From Ficedula albicollis (taxonomy: Eukaryota; Chordata; Aves; Passeriformes; Muscicapidae), in the NCBI RefSeq assembly GCF_000247815.1, contig NC_021680.1:3184110-3248109 (forward strand): DNA of 64,000 bases, given 5' to 3'. The notes under the pieces were generated by a model. That model ran no database searches. It was not told the DNA's origin and worked only from the letters and a program-made list of their open reading frames with translations. Positions 21,592 through 35,951 of the stretch are shown here, piece by piece (positions within the stretch are counted from its first letter, which is position 1; each line of letters starts with the position of its first letter). The translations under genes were made by a program, and so were the position numbers.

Positions 21592-22480
21592 CAGCTGGGG
21601 AGAAGAAGGTGAAAACACAACAGCACCCGTCCTGCTTCGCAACTTGTCTGTGCTGGAAGAAAAAAAAAAATAATAGAAAGAGAAAAAAAAAAAAGCCATA
21701 AAAAGAAAAGAAAAGAAAAAAAAAAGAAAAAAAAAGCCATCCCTTACCCAGAACTGAACATGGGGAGCAAACCTGTGAGTGATAAGGTTCCTCCTTCCTT
21801 TTGGGATCATGCCACCGTTTTGTATTTTTCCTTGTTATCGTCGGGTTTATTGCTTCTGCTCAATATACTACGAGCTTCTTCAGTAAAGGACAGTCTCACC
21901 CTCGCTGGGGCTGCAGAGAGAAACCCCCTGCCCATCTCAGCCCACGGACGAGTGCCACCACCAGCATGCTGAGATGCAAAGCTTGCTCATCTCCCCTCTG
22001 CCCCAGCTCACCCTAGAAGAGGAATTTGTTCGATTTCCATGATACCCACCCCACCCTCATCCCTCCAGTCCCTTGTGCCACAGAGGCAGCACGTTCTCAT
22101 CACTCTGCCAGAAGCTCATTGATGCAACAAGATGGATCCCTGCTGTCTTGAGTTGCCTGGAAAACCTCCCTGGGCTCTGCAGAGCTCCATTGTTTTGTTG
22201 AGTATTCCCAGAAAAGCCTCGAAAAGCCAAAGAAGAGAGCAAAGCCAACGTGGGTGTGTGAGCAGGGGGAGGGTAGCAGGGGGATCTCTGTGTAGTGCCA
22301 AGAACAGGACTGTCAGGACACTCCTTTCCATGCCTTACAAGTTTGTGCCACAGGGAAAGGCGTTGTCCAGATGCATTTGTTTTATATATACTGTATATAT
22401 TTATATATATAAGATAATACATGCAAGCTTGGTTGGTGTTTTTTATTAAACAAAATAAAACCCATTGAAAACCTTCAGGA
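21592..22480 (+). other. PRRX1 3' UTR (approximate)
   Basis: Sequence downstream of the stop contains A-rich tracts (21660-21735), a (TA)-rich stretch at about 22383-22412 and an AATAAA at 22454-22459 just after TTTTTTATTAAAC. A poly(A) site about 15-25 bases downstream is inferred. The true end could lie further on, because PRRX1 has long alternative 3' UTRs in mammals. Confidence 0.6.
22454..22459 (+). terminator. AATAAA polyadenylation signal, PRRX1
   Basis: A canonical hexamer 863 bases past the PRRX1 stop, with an upstream ATTAAA at about 22445-22450. Use of this site is inferred from position only. Confidence 0.55.
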
Positions 22481-23690
22481 TGTTTGTGCTGCATCCAGGT
22501 GGAGCTGGTGCATTGAAATTCCAGCCACAGCCTCCCTCACCCTGTCAGAGCTCTTCCCTGCAGCCCTGGGCAGTCCTCCTGTGAGAAACCCCAAAGAAGT
22601 GGTGCTGCAGGGAGCCACGCTCCTTTGCAGATTCTCCCCATGGGCAGCCTCACAGGACACAGCAAGGATCTCCTCTGCAGTCAGCCTGGCTCATGTGGCT
22701 CTGGGGAACATGAGGGATATCCCCAGGGAAAGTCTCTCTGTGCACAAGGGAATCCCACCAAAGATCCCAGAACACTGCTCAGTAAGGCTTGTCCTATAAC
22801 ATTAACCATTACCCTTATAACCTTATCCATTTTCCCTACCTGCTGGGGCTCTGGAGACCTAATTAGGACCTAATGTTGTTTTATCTCCGTGGAGAGTAGA
22901 GGAGATGCAGCCCAAAAGGCACTGGGGCTCTGGAGACCTAATTAGGACCTAATTTTTTTTATCTCCATGGAGAGTAGAGGAGATGCAGCCCAAAAGGCAT
23001 TTCTCCCACACAAGCATCCTGAGGAAATTAGGATTTCTCGTTGCTGGCGATGCCTGCCCCTCACATTTGGGGGAGGAGGGGGTTGATTTATGACAAATAG
23101 CACTTGTGTCCAGGCTGAGATGGACTTTGCCATGGAATATTCCCACTGAAGGCAGCAGAGCTAGTCCATGATCCAGGCTGGAGCATGAGGGAAGGAGAAT
23201 GGAGCTCTCATGAGAGCAGAGTGGCTTAGATCTCCACCCTGGTGTTTGCTGCAGACACACTGGGTGTGTGTAGATTTCTGACAGTGGGCTTTGATAGTCT
23301 AAAACAGCATGTTGCAGGAAATGAGGAATAAATTCTCTTTAAAGTGTAGGTGAAAATTAAACTGGCAGAGGATGATTGGAAATCCAGCCAAAATATTTGA
23401 GATAGCACAAGGAAAAAAGCCCTGAATCCAAACTGGAGTAGGTTGTGCCTGTGATTGTATGCATTGCTGCTGGAGATTTTTTTTTTTTTTCCTCCCTGTG
23501 TGGATATTTTTGAGGGGGAAAAAACCTAATTGTGATCAGGACAAAAAGCTGAAAGTCACGGGCAGAAGGGAAAGGGAGGCAGGGGGAGTTCTGTGCTTTG
23601 AGAAATCCATCATGTTACATGTGATCACTTTTTTTGGCCACCTGCAGTCTGGAGAATCTAACGTGTGTAAACCAAAATATTCCTACCCTG
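22481..23690. other. Intergenic stretch with a 79-bp tandem duplication
   Basis: No gene is recognised. The only structure seen is the duplication at 22843-23000. Frames here are short and unrelated to any family I know. Confidence 0.6.
22843..23000. repeat. Tandem duplication, period 79 bp, two copies
   Basis: CTGGGGCTCTGGAGACCTAA at 22843 recurs at 22922, and both copies run through ATTAGGACCTAAT and GGAGATGCAGCCCAAAAGGCA. They differ by a few substitutions and by run length in a T tract. Confidence 0.9.
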
Positions 23691-23691
23691 C

Positions 23692-24104
23692 ATAGTGCCT
23701 GGAGCAGAGACTAGTCAGAGCAAAAGGAATAAAGCAGGCATTTATTGAAAGGATCCACCTTGGGCAGTGCAAGAGCCTGGCTGGGGCTACACCCAATCAA
23801 ACCCAAGATGGATCCTGGTCATGAGTTTTTACACTTTTATAAATTTTGGTTTATTTATATATTTGGGTTAATTACCAACCACAGCCCCAGGCTATGGAGT
23901 CTCAGCCCCCTGACTTGCCCCCTTTCCCTCACCATTTTTTCTGGTTTTTGGGTGCCAGTTGTCTTTGATTCTGTAGCTAGAAAGGAATTGTTTTGTCCAA
24001 CTCCCCTGTGAAGAGAACTTACTAACACCTATTATGAAGTTTCAGAGTTACACACTAAGCAGCAGAGATGCTGACAAATATAAAATCTAAAACCCAAGGC
24101 ATCA
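23692..24104 (-). mobile_element. Solo LTR-like element, TGATGCC family, reverse orientation
   Basis: The end ACCCAAGGCATCA at 24104 is the reverse complement of the TGATGCCTTAGG start seen at 43675. TTTATTGAAAGGATCC near 23737-23752 is the reverse of the family's AATAAA region. The GACCAGGATCCATCTTGGGT-type block matches 36758-37190 in reverse. The left edge (TAGTGCCTGG) is degenerate and I see no clear target duplication. Confidence 0.7.
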
Positions 24105-26750
24105 GGTCCAGCTCCTGGAGCCAAGTGATCATGTTGGAAATCTCAGGCTGCACTTAGGAACTCACTCCTGCTTCCTGTGCCTGCACAAACACCCAAATTA
24201 CTGAAGAATGTGGTCAGAAAGGACCCAGTGCCTTTGAGTAACATCACCCAAAGGCTGAACTGCTCTCCATCCTCCTTGCCTTGCTGCCCTCCTCCACGCC
24301 CCACCACTTGAATGAATTCCCCTGTGCTGGCCTGGGTGCTCACCCTGGAGTTTCAGCTCTTTCCTTCACTGTTTCACAGACCTGGGGCTTTCCCCCAGTC
24401 TTTTCTGCAGTAGAAAAACCACCCTGGGCACCTTCTGTTGTGGTCTGTGCAGGGACACCACTCCCTGAGGTTATCCAGGGGCAGGAAGCTCCTGGTGCCC
24501 CATTCCCCAGCCATGGGCTGAGATCATTCCCATGCTGTGATGCTCACATCGAGGGGCTCACAAATGCCTGTGCAAGCCCTTGTTCAGCCTCCCCACTTCA
24601 TCTGAGTTGTCTGGCATGGGGCTGCTCCTGCAGGAAGGTTCTGGAAGCTTCTGCACCTCCACTTTGGGCTGGCTCAGGCTGCTTGGTCAGGGGTGCCACC
24701 ACACCCTTATCTGAGCTGCTGTCAGTTCAGATAAGAGCTTTACATCCCCTTTGGTCACCCAATATTGCTCTGTTTCCATGGATTTACTAACCAGAGTCCA
24801 GCTGGATGAAGAGGCAGCTTTTTGGTGTTTGTTTCTTTATTGCTCAGCCAAAAGACAGCGACTTGCTGTCAATCAAGCCAAAGTGAAATTTTAGAGTTGT
24901 GTACGTTTAATCTGTATTTTATTAAACCATGTGAATGTATGTGCCAGTCAAGGGCCTTATCCTCAAAGAGGGGAGTTCTCCAGGGTTTCAGTAGATGTGC
25001 AGCTGTAGCTCTGGGAAGTTGCCATGGTTACCACAGTTAACATTAAGTTTTGGGTACCATCCATGGGAGAAAATGTGTCTTAAGGCATTTTCCTCTTGCC
25101 TACTCTGTTTTCTCAGGCTCCCCCTTTCTCAAGAAAGGAACAGGTGACTGGTTCCCTCAAAGTGGGAATTTTGTGCATGACAGGGATGGATGATTGATGG
25201 GGCTGGATTTCCAGATGGAAGTGTATCCTGTAAATTATCCCTTGCTTTGTGATGTAAAATGTACAGTGTTTGCACTAGAATAGAAATGATCAATAAAAGG
25301 GGGAAGAGACTCCCCAGTCCTTTTTATAAGCTGCCACATCTGTGTCAAGTGTTGCTGCCCTGTCCTACAGTGTTGGCTGGGAACTCTCTGGAGCTTTGTA
25401 GGGGGGAAACAGGAGCCCCTGGAGCTGGGTTTGGGGTCAGGCAGCTGCAGGTTCAGCAGCAGAGCAAGGCAGAAAACATCCACAAAACCTCCTCCTAGAA
25501 GAGATGGAGTTCAGGAAGAGTGGAGACCCAGCTCCCTGCAGCCCCTGATTTGGGGCAGAAGGGGAGCAGAAGGGTCACCCCTCAGAAAAGGGAGGTGAGG
25601 GAGGGATGGACATCCCCCTGTGGGTGCTGGGGATGGGTGACCAGCAGGGAAGGAGGGGAAAAGGAGGGAAAACAACAAATGAAGAGAGGAGAAGTGTTGA
25701 GTCCCATCATCTGTGCAGGAGTGAACAGAGCTGGGAAATCCCTCCTGCAAAGCAAGGCAGGTGGGCAGAAGGAGCTCAGAGGCTCATCAGGGCTAATTAG
25801 TGAAAGCAGGGGTGGGAGTGGTGCTGGTTTTGGCTCCTGCAGATGGGAAGCTGGACTTGGTGAGTGGTGCTCCGGGGCTTGGGCGCTGCGCTTGGGTGGG
25901 GGGAGATGCTGGGGGACTTCTGCAACTTCCCTTCTTGGTCACCGAGTGATTGATTCAGATTTGAGCCAGCTGCTGGGAATCTGGGCTGTGTCTGGGTTGG
26001 CATTCCTGCTTCCCTGCTGCTCTGCCTTCTGACCCTCCCTGGGCAGCTGGATTTCAGCAGGGCAGAGCCTGTTCAGGGGAAGATGGGTATCTCTGCAAGG
26101 CCCTCGGCCATCAGCCAAGCTTGCATTCCTTGCAAAGCTGATTATTCCCTCCTCTGAAGCTGAACTAATAGTAATATCACCCTCTTGTTTATTATTTCTT
26201 GGTTGTCAAGAGAAGTAGGCCAGCCTTCCCACCAGTTGTTTTTCTGCCTCTCAGCTACCTGAAACACTTCTTTGTCATCTCCTCATCTTAATAATTCAGC
26301 CAGCTGTGGCATAGGGGGGTTATTCTGTGTCTCTGCCTGTCCATCAGATGTGGTGAAATCACATGAAGCAGCCAAAATTCAGGAGAACAGAAGGAGTAGG
26401 GAAACCCCAGCTCCTTTCACAAGCTGGGAAGGACCTGTGTGTGTCCTACCAGCAGTGTGCACTCATGGGGGTTCAGAAATTAGGTTTGAAAAAACCAAAC
26501 AAACTCTGTGGCAAGGCTGGGGCATCCTCCAAGAGCCAGGTGTTGATCCTGACATGACATTGAAGGGTCACTTCAAGGAGTGGCCCCTTCCAAGGTGGGG
26601 TGTTGGAGCCCAAAAACCCAAAAGTTTTGAGCTTTCTGTGCTTTCTGACACTGACCTCCTGGAGAACACTGCTTTTGACCTGAGGCCTTGGAGAAGGCTT
26701 CCAAATTTGGGTGGTGGAGTTAAAGTCATGGGTGTGTAGTGAAATAGAAG
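24105..26750. other. Intergenic stretch, no gene recognised
   Basis: Several frames of 60-170 codons exist on both strands but none shows family motifs, and none is flanked by convincing splice sites in a consistent frame. No repeat structure was noticed. Confidence 0.5.
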
Positions 26751-26754
26751 TGTG

Positions 26755-27180
26755 TGATTTCACACTGTGTGAAGGGTTTGGAATTTGGAATTTTTAGAAT
26801 ACAGTAATAGGTATGGGACGAGGTGGAGGTTTTTGGGTGTTGTCTCTTTTCTGTCTTCTCCTTCATGGTTTCAGGCAGTAGTTTTTGGTTGGACAGTTAG
26901 TGCTGCACTGCAGGTCACAGGAATTTGGTTATTGATTCAAAAATATAAATAATATAGGTGTTAGCTCTCTATTGGACTTTTTAGCTTTAAAAGACCTTGT
27001 AACTAGCTAAATTCACCTCCATTTTGCTCACTTTTATCTGGTAGCCAGAAGTGTTGCAGAACTCTCTGTGCTTCTGATGAGATTTAATAAACAACCAAGC
27101 CCAAACATGAGAAAATTCATCTCCTTCATGTTTTTAATCCTGACTTTGAGTGAAGACAGAAGAAAATGAAGACAAGCCAC
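26755..27180 (+). mobile_element. LTR-like interspersed repeat, copy 2 of 2
   Basis: Matches 17157-17575 along most of its length, including GGTTGGACAGTTAGTGCTGC, TTTAAAAGACCTTGTAACTAG, CACCTCCATTTTGCTCACTT and GAGTGAAGACAGAAGAAAATG. The extra left part (TGTGATTTCACACTGTGTGA) is not preserved the same way in copy 1, where GAATA units abut. Ends are uncertain. Confidence 0.6.
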
Positions 27181-30100
27181 TAATTAAGAGGTGTTGTTGC
27201 CACATTTACAGTGGGGCTGGGAGATGGTTGTGCCTTGTCCTTCCATGCAGTCCACACCTTGGGGTCCTGAGTTCACAGCTGGGGTGGGGCCCCAAGGTCT
27301 CCAGCTGTGAAGACAAAGCTCAAGTGACTTTGGTGGGGCAGTTTGACATCCCTGTGCCATGGCAGGAATGTGTTGTGGGAGTTAACAGCAGGCTGAAGGA
27401 TGATAAATGGCCACCAGCATCTTATGATGTCTCTTTTTTTTTATTTTTTTCTTTTAATATTTTAAGATCAGAGTTACTCTTTCCAGCATCGTGGCCAAAT
27501 GTTGCTCTCTGCCTGGCTGCAGTCCCTCAGCAGGCTCAGACAGACACAGTTTTCTTTTGCTTCCTGCCTCTGCCTGTCCCAGCCCTGCCAGATGTTGTCT
27601 CACTGCCCAGAGGTGGTTTTTCAGAGCAGGACCAGGTGGAACCCTCCTTTCAAATGGGAGGTGCTAAAATCAGCCAGGCCATAAACCCACCTTGGGACAT
27701 CACCAAGCACCACATTTCAGGGGCCCAGGTGATGAGCTCAGTGCCACTTGCCCAAAAAGCTGCTGTGTGGAGGAGATGAGGGCTCTCCATGGCCATCCCC
27801 AAGGAGCAGAGGAGGTGATGAGCTTTCCTCAAGGTGAGAATGGGATGTGGGGGGTTCTCACTCCTCAGAGGAGGAGCTCAGGTGGGAGCTATTTGAACTA
27901 TTTTCAAGTCAGCCCCATCATTTTCTCCCCTGCCTCAGCAAAGGGGTGTGAGCCTTGTAGAGGCAGGACCCTCTGGGATATCTTGGAGGAGAGCTGAGCT
28001 CTCTGCTCATCTGTCTTGTGAGGGCTGGATGGGACAAGGAGCCAGGGAACTCTGCCACGTGCCCCCTCCTGCTGTCACCTCCCACCAGCATCTGGTGGGA
28101 ATCCTCAGCCCATCCTTGGAGAGGTGGGACAGCAGCACCTCCCCAAACTGGCTGCAGGACAAAGACCTTCTGGACCATGTTCTAAGTCCTTATCTGAGAG
28201 GCTAGTACAGCTCCCCAGGCTGGCAGGAGATTTGTTGCTGCGGCTTGAAGGCTGTATCTAAAGCCGATTGAAAAATGAAATTTCTTTTCCTGTGGCAGCT
28301 TCCAAGATTTACATACTTGACTTTGTCCCAGATCAGGCCGAGGAGTGGAAATCTCTAAAAATACTGCAAGGAAAATGCAAATATGCACAGGCATGGCAGG
28401 AGAGCTGACACGATAGATTTTCCAGCCTTGCTGAAGTGGAACTTGTTGGGCTTTTGGGAAAAAAACACTCCAAGAAAACTCCAAGAAAGCATTTCAGTGA
28501 TGTCTGTGCCCAAAGTGAAGTGTCCAAGCAGGATGCTCCACATCCTGAGCTTGGCAGGACCTGGGCTGTTTTCTCTGGTTTGGGCCAGTTGTGGGTGTCT
28601 CCTGACACCCTGGTCAGCTCAGGGGATGGATCTTTAAAGGAATTGTGTGCACGGACAAAACAGCTTTGCTGTTTTCCTGCTCCATGCCCATCACCCAGCT
28701 CTTTTAATAGGATGACCTCCCAGTGCTCTCCAGACTGAAACTCAGGGTGGGAAGAGCAGAACCCCAGGAGAATGGGCTGCCCAAAAGCACAGGAACCCAG
28801 GCTGGGATTCATGGTGAATGTGCTAACTGCTTGTTTTGGCAATGCATGATAATTCCTTTTTTAATTTTTTTCTTTTTCTTTCCTTTCCTTTTGAAAACCA
28901 TTTGTCAGGGTGGGGTTTTGCTGATGGAATGCAGATGTCCAAGAAGATTTTTCATAGGTAAATGAATTAAATAAATGAATAAAAAGCCATTGCAATACAA
29001 TGGCTTGCCTGTCACATGAGGCCAGAGGTGAAGGTCCTGATGCAGCACTGATGCATCTCCTACAACCACAGGGTGATTTCTCCCACCTCAGTCTGCATCT
29101 GTGGCCAACCTCACTTCACCAAGGACAGATTGCTGGCCAAACATGGCATCTTGGAATGAAAAATAGCAATAATCTGTCTTTGATTTCACCTCCCTTTTTT
29201 CAGTGATGGATGGCTTCTATCACAGAGCGTGGAGGAGAAGCAGCTGCTGGTGGGGGGCTGGGTGGCTTCTCCAGGGTTTATTGTTTTAATCATGGCCTGA
29301 GTGAAAGTGGCAGCCTGAAGATGAAATATTTGCTGAAAGGAAATCATAACTCTGGGTGACTCCACTTAGCTCCACACCTATTATGAACTTATTTTTGTTG
29401 GACACTGAGGAGCACAGTTTCGACCAACTATGCACTTAGATGCCACTTCTGTCTGGGTTGATGCTGTTGGGTTTGCAGTGTCTGCTGCCTGTCTTGGGAG
29501 CTCTTAGACCAACCTGGAGCCTTCTATTGGGGCCTCTCCAGCTTTGCCAGGTGTGGGGTGTTTTGGTGGATCTGTGCTGCACTAAGGAATGGAAGCTGTG
29601 ACATTGAACAGGGCTTTGCCATCCCAAAGGAGACAAGAGGAGATGGTGGGCACGAGGTCTGCTCCCTGTTCCAGGGCAAGGACCCTTCCAGTGGGGCAGA
29701 TAGGTGCCAAAAAATGGGGGGAATGCACTGGGTGACACCTGGGCAGCTCACACCCACCTGGTGGCCATCCTCACTGGGCACCTCTGTCTGTGCCTGAGCT
29801 CTTGTGTCCTTTTCTGGGTGTCTGCAGTGCTCAGCACAACAAAACCCTGCTCTTCCCCCACTGCTGGCCCAGCGCCAGCACCCAAATGTGCATTTTGGGG
29901 CACACAGAGTGTCACGTCACATCCTGATGATGATGATGGTCTGTGGAGCTGTGGGTGGATGGACAGCAAAGAATTTGGTCTACAATGGGCATGGTCATCC
30001 CCCCAGTCTGGGCCCGTGGCACAGAGTGAGTTAAACATTCCATGTTGTTGTTCCAGCTGGTGCATCCTGTATCCAAGCACCAGGAATATGGGAAAGAATG

Positions 30101-30320
30101 GTTAAAAATAGCCAATCTTCCAATGTTCCTGGAAAAGAAAGGAAAAAAAAAAAGTTCTCATGTGCTTTGCTGGCTGCAGCTGCTGTTATGAAACAAAACA
30201 TTTCCCATCAACAGTTATTAGCCTTGGAGCCCGGGCTGCAGTGCTGTTTATTACAGTAAGAGTGCTTATCAAGAACAGAACAGAAAAATCAGCAAAGTTC
30301 TGACTTTCCTGATTTAAAAA
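27181..30320. other. Intergenic stretch, no gene recognised
   Basis: No coding exon, RNA gene or clear repeat family was identified. Small landmarks are a T-rich tract (27430-27460), a C/T tract at 28855-28892 and an ATG-rich GATGATGATGATGG at about 29927. Frames up to about 209 codons lack recognisable motifs. Confidence 0.5.
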
Positions 30321-30329
30321 ACCACATCA

Positions 30330-30540
30330 TAGTGTCGCTGTCTGATTAGGAACAGCAAATAATGCAGCAACACACGTGGCTTCTTCAAAGCAGCAAGAAG
30401 AAAGGATTTATTGAAAAGCCATCACACTTATATATTGTGCAAAACAAAATAGAAAAGGCCCATTGGTCCAAGAAGGCAACACCTCTCTGAAAACATGCTT
30501 TCTGCAAAAACATCATGTCTCTAGCAGGTCTTTAATCGTT
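30330..30540 (-). mobile_element. Possible LTR fragment (reverse orientation)
   Basis: GAAAGGATTTATTGAAAAGCC followed by GGCCCATTGGTCCAAGAAGGC has the same layout as the repeats at 52264-52770 (ATTTTATTGAAAAA then CATTGGACAATAGGAG). TTTATT read in reverse gives AATAAA. No borders were found, so this is a resemblance only. Confidence 0.3.
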
Positions 30541-33500
30541 GTTATAATTCCTTGTCCTCCAGCAGCCTGAGAAACCCAAGGCTTCCAGGCTGCTTTTTCC
30601 CTGCTTCCCAGCAGTATCCAACAACATCACAGGCCACTAATGGTGGCAGGAGGGCTGCTCTCCTTGCCTTGCCTAAAGAGAATTTTGTTGCGTGTGCTGG
30701 CTTTATTGAAACTAACAGGAAGGAGATGCTGAACACTAATGCTGATTTCTCTTTGCGTTTTTTCTGTTCACTTTTCTTAATTAAAAAAAATCTTAAAATA
30801 AAAAAACCGACACCAGACAAATGAACTGGAGAGACTTGTTAAGAGAACAGAGTCCATCCTGATGTTGTATGGATCTATCCATTCATAAATAATAACATAA
30901 ATTATTATTTAATGAATAATAACCAGCTAATAAGAAATGAATGCCAGCTGAGTGAAGGATATCTGAGTACCTGGAAGATTCTGCAAGTAGTAAATACTTC
31001 TCTCAAGACAAAAAATTGTTGAGTAGAGGAGCCAGAGCATGTCCTGGTCTCCTATTGGTGGGGCTGAATTGGGCATAATGCTGCTTCCTTACAGAAAAAC
31101 CTGTGCTGTTGTTTGCACAAACAAAGACCAAACTCACCCTGATAGTTGCCAGGGGTGGAACATCTGAAGCTGATTTGATTGCCATCAAACCTGCCCTGTT
31201 TTATCCAGTCTAAATGGGAGCTGGAAAGCAAAGGTGATGCAGCTCCCAGCACTGATCCTTCAGGTCAGCACTTCCAGTGCTCTGCTCTGGAGCCTTGGTT
31301 CTCCCTCCAGCACCTGCTTCTTGGAAAATCAACCACTTGGATGCATTATTTTAATAATGTTGATGATGTATGTCCAGGCTGAAAGCCAGGAGGGAGCAAT
31401 TTCAACCCGGAGAGGTTTCTCTTAGGAAGGATACTTTCTATTGGAGCTTAAAGAAAAGCAATGCTCCAGATCTGTCCCAGTGGAAAGAAAGATATCCTGA
31501 ACTTGCTAGACATGAGGATTTGTTCCTAACCAGCATCCCTTGGAAAAGCCCAGGCACAGGGGACCTGCCAGACCAGAACAGGTCACCTGCAAAGCCACCT
31601 GCAAGGCTGAATTTATGTTTGTTTGTGATGCAGCTCGGACCTGCCAGACCAGAACAGGTCACCTGCAAAACCACCTGCAAGGTTGAATTTATGTTTGTTT
31701 GTGATGCAGCTCAGCCACCTGCAAGGCTGAATTTATGTTTGTTTGTGATGCAGCTCGTCCCAAACTCTTCCAGTTCGCACTTCAGTAGCAGAGCTGTGAA
31801 ATATTTGGAGCACTTTTAGCTAAAAGATCCTTCTCCATCTCACGCATGTCCTGTAGCCCCACTGCTATTTCCTGGGTTTCATCCCTACTCCAGGCATCCT
31901 GCTGCTCCTTTCAGGCTCTCCCTGATGCTGGTTGGGATTCTGCAAGGAAGCAGCACAGTCCCTGATGACATCTTTCCAGAGAGGTGATGGGGATGGGCTC
32001 TCTGCCGGGGCTGGGCCCCACCCTGCCCTTCCTTGCCTGTCACAGAGCAGGAAGGAAGGAAACACATCCCAAAACACTTTCCGTCCCCAGGCAGTTCCCT
32101 TAGCCCTTAGTGTTTAGTTTTATTAATGAAAAACATTAGCGGGGCAATATGTCAGCAGGCTGCTGCAGTCCAGGACTCAGCCTCTCCGAGGAGCTGTCCT
32201 TGAGCAGGAAGGTGCAGTGATCTCTCTGTCCCTGATGGCACCTCCTGTAACCCTATAAATCCCTCTCTGATTGCTGAGAGCACGTAAATCTACCCAAAAA
32301 TGTGATAGTTACCAAACACGACTGCATCATTGAGCCATAAATCCCCCATCAGCTTAGGGAAATGTCTGGTTCCATTGAGCTAAACAAGCCAAGACAGCTA
32401 CTTAACTATTCCCGAGCATCAGCCTGTTAAAATGCAGAGAGGAGCAGCTCAGAGATACTTTCTCAGCAGTCATTTATCACATTTGTGCAAGTCATAAACA
32501 GGTCTTTGGCTTTTGGCCATGCCTTTTAATTTCCAGAAACAGAGACATGGGCAGGAGGGGCAGGCACAGGAACATCTGTTCAGGTGCAGGGGGAGGAATT
32601 GGGCATCAGCAGAAAGGACCAATTTTGTGCTGCAGGCAGGTGGTGCTGTGGTATTTGCAGCTTCCTCTTCTCAGGGAAGAGAGATAAATTTGGGAAGGGG
32701 GCTGGGACGGTGAGAACCTAGCAGCTCTGAAAACACAGTGAGGTACAAGATGAAAAACCATGAACTGACACGGTGAAGTAACAACTAATGGGGCTTTTTG
32801 ACAGCCTGGGTGGGAAAAAAAAAGAAAAATTAAAAGCCTTTCTGTGCCAATATTTTACCATCCCAGGTTGCAAATGAATCCTTGTCTTGAGCTGGAGCAG
32901 CTATTAATCTGCCCAGAGAGCCAAGGGCAAGGATTTACAGCATCTCCTCCTGTTACAACAGCTGCAGCAGGGTGCCTTTCCCCCCTTGGGAGTCTCCCTT
33001 GCCTCTCACACTCTTTCTTGCAGTGGAGGATGGTTTTTTTTCCCTGCTGGAGCACAGGAGACACTGATATTCCACACCAGCTCCATGGCCTGGGTGCTCA
33101 CAGGCTGTGGTGGGGAACTCCTGGGAGCTGATCCTTCTGCAGGCACTGGAAACTGAGCCAGGGCTGTACAGCCTCTTTGTGCAAGGATCCGTGGAGTTGT
33201 CACAGCAGGAAAATGAATCCAAATGTGCCAAAAGCTGGGACAACACTGTTGTGTTTGCTTAGGGAAGATTTAAAGCCCCTTCCCTGCACCCTTCTTAGGG
33301 CAAGGCAGAGCTGGGACTGCAGGACCAGCCTTGAGCAGCCCAGGTGCAGACACTGACCCACGATCCTGCATCAAATCCCAGGGATCAGGAGGAGAGAGAA
33401 TGGCACAGCTGGGAGGACATTTTCCCTCTCCTTTTCCTCCTGCCCACCTCTTCCCCCTCTTGTACCACTGCTCCTCTGCTCCTTCTGCATCTCTGTCCTA

Positions 33501-34612
33501 TCCCTGGGAAGGGCTGAGCCAGTTCTGGTGCTTTCCAATCCTTTATAGGGCCACATAGCATCACCACGACCCCTGCCAGCACCAGTTCCTCTCACTGTAA
33601 GGTCAGGCAGCCTCTCTCAAGACTCCTGTGAACCCTGCAGGAAATATCCTGTGGAGAACCAAATTAGATGTCAAAGAGCAGAAGGATTTGAGCTCTGGCA
33701 GGTGCCCAGAGCTGGGAAGGAGAAAAGCCTTATGAAAACACTCATCAGAGGGCGGTGAGAAATCAGATGTAGGTTGCTTGAACCCTGGCCCTGAGGAAAG
33801 GGGTGAAGCCCACAGGGTAAAGCCCAGCTGGATGGGAGGAAGCCAGCAGTTTTTTGGAGGAGGAGCTGCTCAGTTTTTAAATTTGATGACATCCTCCAGG
33901 CTGGGCTTTTCCTTTGCTTGGGATAACATGTCTGGACCTAGTACTCCGTGAGTGCTGCTGTGCCTCTCCTTCCAACCCCACAGAAGAGCTCAGGCCTGGA
34001 TGTGATGCTCACATTTTGGGTTCAGACCACACAGCACTGTCAGTAGTTTTATCAGACAGAGCACAAGTGCTGCTCACCCAGAGGATGCCAACAGGCTGGG
34101 CACCAAGGGGACGGGCACTGAGCAAGGGGCAGTATGATGTGAGTTTGCCTTTAACACATATTCTCAGGACTAGGGAGAGGTTTTCTGGCTGCTATTTGAC
34201 AGCCTGTTGCACACACCTAAGTTCCACTTTCAAAACCAAAAAGTTGTCTCAAAGGGACCTTGTCTCCCAAGAGAAACTTATTTTTGAAATTAGGCTCTTA
34301 GAGTTTTTGGGGCATTTGCAAGATGTTCTGCCTTTTATATCACAGTCTTTAAAGGGCTGAAATTTCCATGTGCCAGGCCCACCCTTTTCCCTTTGGAAAA
34401 AAATGTGAGGCAGTGGATAGGACTTCACGTGCAAATTAAGTTATCAGCAATCTTTGTGTTTATTTTTAACTGTGGGGGAAAAAAAGTCCCTTTTCACTTT
34501 CAGGAACTGAGAGTAGCTGCATGCACCAGCTGAGCTCACAAAATGTTTTGGTTACGTGGTCTTGTGTATTGTGAATGTGCTACCAAGCAGGTGAACTGAT
34601 GGGTTGACCTCT
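30541..34612. other. Intergenic stretch with a 76-bp tandem repeat
   Basis: No gene is recognised. It contains the repeat at 31561-31757 and an AT-rich patch near 30880-30930. A repeat-poor stretch at about 32110-32480 has non-random-looking AT/GC composition but no feature I can name. Confidence 0.5.
31561..31757. repeat. Tandem repeat, period 76 bp, about 2.6 copies
   Basis: GGACCTGCCAGACCAGAACA at 31561 recurs at 31637. A third partial copy starting GCCACCTGCAAGGCTGAA at about 31712 covers the second half of the unit only. Copies end GTTTGTTTGTGATGCAGCTC. Confidence 0.9.

Positions 34613-35951
<1,339 letters not shown>

Noticed and set aside
27150..27779. 209-codon plus-strand frame as a gene
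   Set aside because: No motif, no consistent splice flanks, low-complexity T-rich part and many overlapping frames on both strands.
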